A stretch of 7,916 nt of DNA from Bacteroidetes bacterium UBA7692 (lineage in GTDB: Bacteria; Bacteroidota; Bacteroidia; Chitinophagales; LD1), in assembly GCA_002482725.1 (NCBI GenBank), contig DLGO01000073.1, forward strand, positions 1 through 7,916, given 5' to 3'. The notes under the pieces were generated by a model. The model saw nothing but the letters and a program-made list of their open reading frames with translations. It was not told where the DNA came from and ran no database searches. Positions 1 through 5,859 of the stretch are shown in pieces. Every line of letters begins with the position of its first letter. Position 1 is the first letter of the stretch. Made by a program: the position numbers and the translations under genes.

Positions 1-46
1 TCAACTTATTCTAGGACGATTCAGGATTATAGAGAATATGTCTTTA

Positions 47-2422
47 CTACTCCTTCTTAAATATATTGATCAGGTATCCCACTTGTACCTGCACATAGTG
101 CTGTTTCAAGAGGCTTTGCTGCCAGTTGAAGCTGGTGCGCAGGAATAGCTTATCCTTGTTAACAGGCTTATAGAAAAATTCGCCTGAAATAGTATGGAAT
201 ATTCCAAAATTTTTGCTTTGAAAATCCTGCGTATTGGAATAGTGGTAATCCCTGTTCAATGATAGCATAAAGTTTGTCTTATATGCCAGGAACCCTCCTA
301 TTTGCTGGTTCTCTGCAATCTCCCATTTTACTTCAGGTTGAAAAATAAGGCTGCCCACATAATCTGTAAAAGTATCCTTACGGGCAGCAATTGTACCATT
401 CTCAATAATAGACCGTTGCCCTTTTACCAATGTACCTATATAATGAACACCTCCATTTACCAAGAATGCACTTTTACCATCCGGAACTCCTATTATCATC
501 AGGTTCATATCGGCAGCGAAATGAAAGCTCTGATGCCTGTAGTAATCAATAAACGGAGCATAAGAGGCTGCTGCGATTTTACCGTTTACAAGGCTATCCA
601 CTGTTGTCAGGAACAACTCTCTTTGCTTATTTTCAATTTTGCTAACCAAACCTGATAATCGTATATATTCAAGACCACCAAAATTTGAACGTGTTTTTCT
701 TATTTGGGTTTTGATAGTATTTATTTTAAATCTATGACCAACCTCTAGTTGAATAAGGCCATTGGGGGCATTTTTACCTATACCAAAAAGATCGGAAAAC
801 ACCCTCATATCTATTATCTCCTTGGTTGTATTCCTTTTTAAAGGTATTTCTTTTTCTTCTTCATTTATTACTGCTACTACCTTTTGGTCATCCGGACTGT
901 AATCCTTTGTTTCTGTATCAGTGCTATAATCATGCATTGGAAAAAGATCTGACAAAGAAATTCTGTATTGGATAGCGTCTGGCCTTTCCACCTTATTTTC
1001 AAATAATTCCTGCTTATTGACCTTTATGAAATTGTACTTGGAACTATATCCTATCGGCAAAATATTTTCAAATAAATATTTCTTTCCTAGGAAAATTCCC
1101 TTCACCTTAACATCTTGCATAAAGCCGCCTTTAAAGGTCATTTCTACGCTATCAACAATCAACTCAAAAGTTGCAGTATCAATATACTCATCAAGATAAG
1201 CATGGTATTGCCTCTCAAGATAATCGTAATTAGCGCGCTCCGTCTTTTTAGCCTTTCTCTTCTGTTTAGGCATAGATTCTATCCCTTTTCGGATCTCCAT
1301 CAAAAGATTACCGGCCTTGTATATTCCAGGCAAATTATTAGCTCCTTTTATTGCAGCCAACTTAGAACCTCCAGGATCAACAAAAGTAGGATCAAAGACA
1401 AATTTGAAGGAATCCATCCTTTCCTTATAAATATCTATATTAGAACCTATACCAAATATAGGATTTGAGCTATATCCTCTGTTTAAGACCTTCCAATACT
1501 CCGGGTGCCTGACTTTAAAGGTATCTATCACTACCAATATTTTGAAGGCATCGAACTTACCGGCAGGATGGATACCAGATGCAAGTTCCGTTTCCAATGT
1601 ATTCAGAAAAGCAAGGCCGGACCTATCCTGAAATGTAACCTGAATATTACCAGCGACCACAGGTCCTCCAACAATAAAATTTTCAATTTTTTTCCTAGCT
1701 ATAGAATCCCAGTCCAACTTTACCGTTCCTCTTAAAGCTGTAGTAATATCTTCTGTTAACTGAAATTTACCCAAATATGGTTTTGAAGGTCTAAACCCCC
1801 ATGTTTCTGAAGTTTCTAAGGAATTAAGTTTAGCAGAAATTTCGCCACTTTTAAGAACATCAGCTCCTTTATCATTTGTCATTTGGAATCTTCTTGATTC
1901 TGTTATAACCAATGGCTTTCCTTTATTCTCTGATATTGTTGAATCTATATCTCGTACAAGTTGCCTTACCGCATCATCAATTACCCGTTTATATTCGGTC
2001 TGAACCTGAGCACCATTTTTTGATCTTTGCACCGGAATTGTTTTCTTTATATGCAATACTACAGATGCTTCCTCTACTCCCTTTGCAGTGGCTTCTGTTG
2101 GCAGCTTACCATACAGTTCTATAGCCACCTTGTTAATCTCTGCTTTCTTAACCACATCTAGTGTATCTGTAAATAACTGCGCAACAAATTTTTGAAGTTG
2201 AGACTGGAAATCAATCACAGTAATGTGATTAGTGAATGTCTCCATTTTAACATTAGCATCTTCTTCCGATTGGAATATTGCCTTCAACTTTCCGGTATTT
2301 TCCTCTGTAACTTTTATAGAGAATGATTTATCTGCTATGGTCCTTTTTTCGTTCATCAGTTCGCCCGCAAAAGTGCTGATGGCTATGATGCTGAGCAATA
2401 AAAATGTAAGTGCCTTTTTCAT
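47..2422 (-). CDS. Secreted, probable outer-membrane beta-strand-rich protein of unknown family
   Basis: This 791-residue protein starts at an ATG and ends in TAG. Residues 1-19 form a Sec signal peptide: a lysine pair, a hydrophobic core, then T-F-A before Gly20. No lipobox is present and no later hydrophobic segment is long enough for an inner-membrane helix, so export to the periplasm or outer membrane is expected. The middle (about 25-530) is mixed helix and strand with a very basic patch near 386-396 and an acidic stretch near 497-525. Around 540-566 lies a compact block containing DLFGIG, PNGLIQLE and GHRF. It resembles a motif I have seen in unnamed Bacteroidota proteins, but I cannot put a family name to it. 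From about 630 to the end, short alternating aromatic/hydrophobic strands follow one another, ending VGYLINIF plus KKE, which is how outer-membrane barrels often end. It lies 34 bp after the lipoprotein gene and is likely co-transcribed. Function unknown; the gene call is secure, the barrel is inference. Confidence 0.88.
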   Translation of the reverse strand: MKKALTFLLLSIIAISTFAGELMNEKRTIADKSFSIKVTEENTGKLKAIFQSEEDANVKMETFTNHITVIDFQSQLQKFVAQLFTDTLDVVKKAEINKVAIELYGKLPTEATAKGVEEASVVLHIKKTIPVQRSKNGAQVQTEYKRVIDDAVRQLVRDIDSTISENKGKPLVITESRRFQMTNDKGADVLKSGEISAKLNSLETSETWGFRPSKPYLGKFQLTEDITTALRGTVKLDWDSIARKKIENFIVGGPVVAGNIQVTFQDRSGLAFLNTLETELASGIHPAGKFDAFKILVVIDTFKVRHPEYWKVLNRGYSSNPIFGIGSNIDIYKERMDSFKFVFDPTFVDPGGSKLAAIKGANNLPGIYKAGNLLMEIRKGIESMPKQKRKAKKTERANYDYLERQYHAYLDEYIDTATFELIVDSVEMTFKGGFMQDVKVKGIFLGKKYLFENILPIGYSSKYNFIKVNKQELFENKVERPDAIQYRISLSDLFPMHDYSTDTETKDYSPDDQKVVAVINEEEKEIPLKRNTTKEIIDMRVFSDLFGIGKNAPNGLIQLEVGHRFKINTIKTQIRKTRSNFGGLEYIRLSGLVSKIENKQRELFLTTVDSLVNGKIAAASYAPFIDYYRHQSFHFAADMNLMIIGVPDGKSAFLVNGGVHYIGTLVKGQRSIIENGTIAARKDTFTDYVGSLIFQPEVKWEIAENQQIGGFLAYKTNFMLSLNRDYHYSNTQDFQSKNFGIFHTISGEFFYKPVNKDKLFLRTSFNWQQSLLKQHYVQVQVGYLINIFKKE

Positions 2423-2430
2423 GATATGGT

Positions 2431-2438
2431 TTTTCCTT
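2431..2438 (-). promoter_or_regulatory. Possible ribosome binding site of the 791-residue protein
   Basis: On the minus strand AAGGAAAA lies 8 bases before the ATG at 2422. It is the only purine-rich, GG-containing match in the 34-bp gap and fits an independent translation start within a two-gene message. Bacteroidota often do without such sites, so its use is not certain. Confidence 0.4.
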
Positions 2439-2456
2439 ATTTTTTAAATATCTCCG

Positions 2457-3197
2457 TTATGGTTTTACGCCTTCAAACTTAAGTGAGCCAATAGCTTTGA
2501 CAGAATCTGCCACATAAGGGAAGTTGACATCTATTGTTATCTTTTTACCTGACACCAACAGCTTGCTCGTGATATAATCTATTTCTATAGAATCCTGTGC
2601 AGTATAAAGCCTGCCAATAAGGAAAGTCTTATTGTACAGTGTAGCCTTCAGGGCTGTATATTCATCTCCGGTGATGGCAATATCAATTTTACCAAGGCTA
2701 TCGAAAACACATGTAAATGGTTTATATCTGGAGATGCTGTCGGTGACATTTACGAATCCCGTAAATGTTCCTGTATCGCCCTCCGCAATAGCCACGCTGA
2801 TTGGTGTAACCTGCAACGTATATATACCAATGGTTGAAAGATAGTTTTGAAGAGGAATGCTATCAAAAAACCGTTCGGAAGCAACGTCAGCTGAAAGGAA
2901 AGTTTTGTTGAGATTGTAAATAACAGAGTCACCCGCTTTCAGTTTGATGTTTAAGCGCACAGAATCGAAATCTGACCTGATAGGTGATACACCTAAATAA
3001 ACTGTTTCCTGTCCACTTGCCTCTGTTATATTGGCATTCGCCTTGCGGGTAAGCACTATTTTAAAAACAGGCAGGCTGTCTTTGTACACGATGGATTCTC
3101 TCTTTTCAGGGTCAGCAGTTGTGTAGATAGTTTTGTCTTTTTCACAGGCTGCTAAAAGCAGCATGGATACTATAAGCAAATATCCGAAACGTTTCAT
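2457..3197 (-). CDS. Lipoprotein of unknown function, likely outer-membrane anchored
   Basis: The 246-residue protein is read from the ATG at 3197. The frame can be extended two codons to a TTG at 3203, but the ATG puts Met-Lys-Arg directly before the hydrophobic core, as a signal peptide needs. The type II signal peptide ends in LLLAAC, making Cys18 the lipidated residue. It is followed by Glu-Lys-Asp-Lys; charged, acid-containing residues right after the cysteine are typical of Bacteroidota lipoproteins sent to the cell surface, though this is not a perfect export signal. The rest has no membrane helix and looks all-beta, with many short Thr/Ser/Val-rich strands and repeated D-S-[VI] turns, as in Ig-like or beta-sandwich lipoproteins. 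No catalytic motif is visible. It is the first gene of a pair with the 791-residue protein and probably works with it. I do not recognise the family. Confidence 0.87.
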   Translation of the reverse strand: MKRFGYLLIVSMLLLAACEKDKTIYTTADPEKRESIVYKDSLPVFKIVLTRKANANITEASGQETVYLGVSPIRSDFDSVRLNIKLKAGDSVIYNLNKTFLSADVASERFFDSIPLQNYLSTIGIYTLQVTPISVAIAEGDTGTFTGFVNVTDSISRYKPFTCVFDSLGKIDIAITGDEYTALKATLYNKTFLIGRLYTAQDSIEIDYITSKLLVSGKKITIDVNFPYVADSVKAIGSLKFEGVKP

Positions 3198-3226
3198 ATT
3201 CAAATTGGTTTTAAATTAAACGGCGC

Positions 3227-3233
3227 CAAAATA
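3227..3233 (-). promoter_or_regulatory. Tentative -7 promoter element for the lipoprotein/outer-membrane pair
   Basis: On the minus strand TATTTTG lies about 29 bases before the lipoprotein ATG. It is one base shorter than the Bacteroidota -7 consensus TAnnTTTG, and the nearest upstream TTG lies some 30 bases away, which is too far for an ideal -33 element. It is the best candidate I see in the AT-rich gap, but a weak one. Confidence 0.25.
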
Positions 3234-3337
3234 GAATAGGAAATCAGAAATAAAAATATTTTTCAATATAAAATTTAACAATTGTCACAGGTGTAGGGAT
3301 TTGGCCATTAGATAAATGATCAACCATGAAATAATCA

Positions 3338-3353
3338 TACGGCTAGTACCGTA
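3338..3353. repeat. Short inverted repeat in the divergent promoter region
   Basis: TACGG at 3338-3342 pairs with CCGTA at 3349-3353 around a 6-base spacer. It lies about 25 bases upstream of the -7 element of the protease gene, a position where an activator could bind. The arms are only 5 bp, so chance is a real alternative. Confidence 0.25.
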
Positions 3354-3377
3354 ATTCAGGTCTTTACATTTTCTCCT

Positions 3378-3385
3378 TATATTTG
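3378..3385 (+). promoter_or_regulatory. Bacteroidota -7 promoter element upstream of the protease
   Basis: TATATTTG matches the Bacteroidota primary sigma factor -7 consensus TAnnTTTG exactly. No clear TTG sits 17-23 bases upstream, so the -33 part is poor. If used, transcription would begin near 3390-3393. That makes the ATG at 3391 too close to the 5' end to be the normal start and favours the in-frame ATG at 3415, with a leader of roughly 22-25 bases. Confidence 0.45.
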
Positions 3386-3414
3386 AAGTAATGATACAAG
3401 TGATACAAAACAAG

Positions 3415-5685
3415 ATGAAAAACGGGGTACTATTAATAGTGATGGCTTTGGTGGCGTTTTCTGCCATAGCGCAGGACAGAACGGTGCAGAGGCCAAAGCT
3501 GTCGCCGCTAACCAGGAAATACATAAGCGAACTGGAGGCAAGCAAACAGAATGGCACTGCGCCGGATGGGTTCCTGTACAAGCAGGATGTGTCGGGCAAT
3601 ATGCTGGTAAGCGCCATGATAAAAGTAACAGATGCCACGGCAGCGCAAAGCAGCCTGAATAAAATAGGCGCGGTAGTAGGTACCAAAGCGGGTAATATAT
3701 GGACGGTAAGGGTGCCGTATAGCAAAGCAGCGGAATTCGCCCAAATAAGCAGCATAGCCTACATACAAATGGACGAGCCTGCGCAACCGCACCTGGACAA
3801 AGCGCGCAAAACTACGCGTGTAGACTCGGTGCATGCAGGCATAGGATTGCCTATGGCGTACACAGGCAAGGGTGTAATAGTGGGTGTAGTGGATTTTGGG
3901 TTTGACTATAACCACCCATCGTTTTACGATACGCTGCATGTGGACTACCGGATAAAAAGGGTATGGGAGCCAAACGGCACAGGCACACCGCCTGCGGGCT
4001 ATAGCTATGGCGCAGAGATAACGGATGCTGCGCAAATAAGGGCGCGCGGCACCGACAATGCAAAGGAGACGCACGGCACCTGTGTTGCAGGTATGGCGGC
4101 AGGTTCGGGCTATGGCAGCCCTACAGCGGGCAAGTTGCGCGGTATGGCTTATGAGGCCGACCTGGTGATGGTGGGCGTGCGCCGCGACAAGTTAGGACAG
4201 CAATGGCTGGAGGGCAGCTTTACGGATTTTGTAGATGGTATAGGCTATATATTCAAATATGCAGACGATGCGCAAAAGCCATGTGTGGTAAATGTAAGCT
4301 GGGGCTCGCAGAGCGGCCCGCATGATGGCACTACACTGCTGAACGAGGCGCTGAACAACCTGACAGGCCCGGGTAAAATACTGGTAATGAGCGCAGGCAA
4401 CGAAGGTGAAGAAAAGATACACCTGAGCAAAACATTTACCGCAACAGATACTTTGCTGAATACATTTTTGAAGTTCTCCTCCCCTACTAATAAGCGCACC
4501 TGGGTAGATGTGTGGGGCGAGCCGGGAAAGCCGTTTTGCGGAGAGGTAACACTGTACAAAAACAATGTGACGGGCAACACCACTAACTATACCTGTATAG
4601 ACAATGGCATACACAACAAAATACTGATAAGCGCCAACGGGCTGGATACGTGCTTTGTACAGTTTATAACCAGCACATCGGAGTACAATACCAAAACCCG
4701 TATGACCATTGATATTTATAATAAGGCTGCGGATACCGTAGGCATATCGATAAAAGGTACCGATGGCACCATACATGCCTGGGATGAATACTACTACTAT
4801 GGCTATACATACGGCTACCAAAGCGCATTTGAAAGCCTGAACCAAAGCTGGGCAGTGAATGGAAATACCGCTACGACAGTAAGCGATATGGGTGCAGCCA
4901 ATAATGTGCTATTAGTAGGGGCATACGCGAGCAAGGTGGCATTCAGCAATATAAACGGAAGCAACCAATCTTACTCAGGATATGTTGGGGCAAACAAACT
5001 GGTACCTTTCAGCAGCCGCGGGCCGCTGGTAGACGGCACGGTAAAACCCGATATAACTGCACCGGGGCTAACAATAGCCACAGCGGTAAGCTCATACGAT
5101 ACAGCCTATACGCCAACAGGCAGCAACAGCGACCTGACTGTAAGCATGACCTACGACTCTGTGCTGAACAAGCCATTTTACTATTCGGAGTTTACAGGTA
5201 CATCGGCCTCTGCCCCTGCGGCATCCGGCATAGTAGCATTGCTGTTGCAAAAGAACAAGCACCTGCAACCATTTGAGGTAAAGGATATAATAGCCAACTC
5301 GGCCATAACCGATGTGCATACAGGAACACTACCGGTAGAGGGCAACAACAACTGGGGGCATGGCAAGATAAATGCCTATGGTGCCATGAAACTGGTGCCG
5401 GAAGTGGTGGGCATATACAACTACACAGGCGAAAAGCTAAGCTGCGAGCTGTATCCGAATCCAAGTACGGGATTGTTTACCCTGCGCTACAGCGACGAGG
5501 TGCAGAACAAGCTACAAGTAGAGGTGTACAATATGACCGGAATGAAAGTAATGGCAGATAGCTGGCAAACAGACAATGGCGTGAACCTGCGCCCTGTAGA
5601 CCTGAGCGCAATGCCTGCGGGAGCCTACCTGGTAAGGGTAATGTCGGCAAAGGGATTTATAGCAATCAGGACACTTGTATTATAG
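3415..5685 (+). CDS. Secreted subtilisin-like serine protease (family S8) with T9SS C-terminal sorting domain
   Basis: This 756-residue endopeptidase hydrolyses proteins outside the cell. The start at 3415 gives a clean signal peptide (residues 1-19, A-I-A before Gln20); an in-frame ATG at 3391 would add eight residues before it. Residues about 60-127 look like an I9-type inhibitory propeptide. The catalytic triad is complete: Asp160 in VVDFG, His220 in ETHGT and Ser597 in GTSASAP, with oxyanion Asn329 in SAGNEG. Some 160 residues (about 333-492) separate the Asn block from the VLLVGAY strand. They are beta-rich with three cysteines (375, 394, 413) and a tyrosine-rich stretch at 459-468. This matches the place where Csp-type subtilases carry a jelly-roll insert, an inference from position. 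Residues 677-756 form a type A T9SS domain: LYPNPSTG, then VEVYNMTG, then LSAMPAGAYLVRV. The protein is therefore expected to cross the outer membrane by T9SS and be surface-attached or released. Its substrate is unknown: nutrient protein degradation is likely, but processing of surface proteins is possible. Confidence 0.95.
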   Translation: MKNGVLLIVMALVAFSAIAQDRTVQRPKLSPLTRKYISELEASKQNGTAPDGFLYKQDVSGNMLVSAMIKVTDATAAQSSLNKIGAVVGTKAGNIWTVRVPYSKAAEFAQISSIAYIQMDEPAQPHLDKARKTTRVDSVHAGIGLPMAYTGKGVIVGVVDFGFDYNHPSFYDTLHVDYRIKRVWEPNGTGTPPAGYSYGAEITDAAQIRARGTDNAKETHGTCVAGMAAGSGYGSPTAGKLRGMAYEADLVMVGVRRDKLGQQWLEGSFTDFVDGIGYIFKYADDAQKPCVVNVSWGSQSGPHDGTTLLNEALNNLTGPGKILVMSAGNEGEEKIHLSKTFTATDTLLNTFLKFSSPTNKRTWVDVWGEPGKPFCGEVTLYKNNVTGNTTNYTCIDNGIHNKILISANGLDTCFVQFITSTSEYNTKTRMTIDIYNKAADTVGISIKGTDGTIHAWDEYYYYGYTYGYQSAFESLNQSWAVNGNTATTVSDMGAANNVLLVGAYASKVAFSNINGSNQSYSGYVGANKLVPFSSRGPLVDGTVKPDITAPGLTIATAVSSYDTAYTPTGSNSDLTVSMTYDSVLNKPFYYSEFTGTSASAPAASGIVALLLQKNKHLQPFEVKDIIANSAITDVHTGTLPVEGNNNWGHGKINAYGAMKLVPEVVGIYNYTGEKLSCELYPNPSTGLFTLRYSDEVQNKLQVEVYNMTGMKVMADSWQTDNGVNLRPVDLSAMPAGAYLVRVMSAKGFIAIRTLVL

Positions 5686-5859
5686 ATGTGATAAGTATAA
5701 TTACCTGACTAAGGCATGTTTTGAATCTATTACAAGTATTGACCGTATATTACGCTAAATACGATTTATTGTAGTCTACATTTTGTAACATACCTATAGC
5801 AGCACTTTTTACGCTAACTGTTCCAAAAGAAATTTATAACGTAAAAAATTATCTCCACC
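5686..5859 (+). promoter_or_regulatory. Gap before the histidine kinase with a 9-bp direct repeat and a near -7 element
   Basis: This AT-rich 174-bp gap separates two same-strand genes and suggests that the kinase has its own promoter. I see no strong hairpin ending the protease message. TACATTTTG at 5777-5785 is one base longer than the TAnnTTTG consensus and would leave a leader of about 70 bases. TTACGCTAA occurs twice in direct orientation, at 5750-5758 and 5809-5817, one copy on each side of that element. No Shine-Dalgarno sequence precedes the ATG at 5860. Confidence 0.35.

Noticed and set aside
7..38. Inverted repeat TATTCT/AGAATA after the stop of the 791-residue gene, considered as a terminator.
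   Set aside because: The 6-bp arms are AT-rich with a 20-base loop and no clear T-run on the minus strand, so it is too weak to call.
2457..3197. Assigning the lipoprotein and the 791-residue protein as a SusD/SusC-like glycan uptake pair.
   Set aside because: The lipoprotein is beta-rich and far shorter than SusD, and the large protein lacks a TonB-dependent receptor plug and the usual length of about 1000 residues.
3285..3755. A 156-codon minus-strand frame spanning the divergent promoter region, with hydrophobic stretches that resemble membrane helices.
   Set aside because: Most of it is antisense to the protease signal peptide and propeptide region. Its hydrophobicity follows from the opposing sequence, and no start signal supports it.
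3508..4845. Minus-strand open frames of 188 and 217 codons opposite the protease.
   Set aside because: They oppose conserved catalytic blocks of the S8 domain, and their Arg/Tyr/Cys-rich translations look like antisense shadows.
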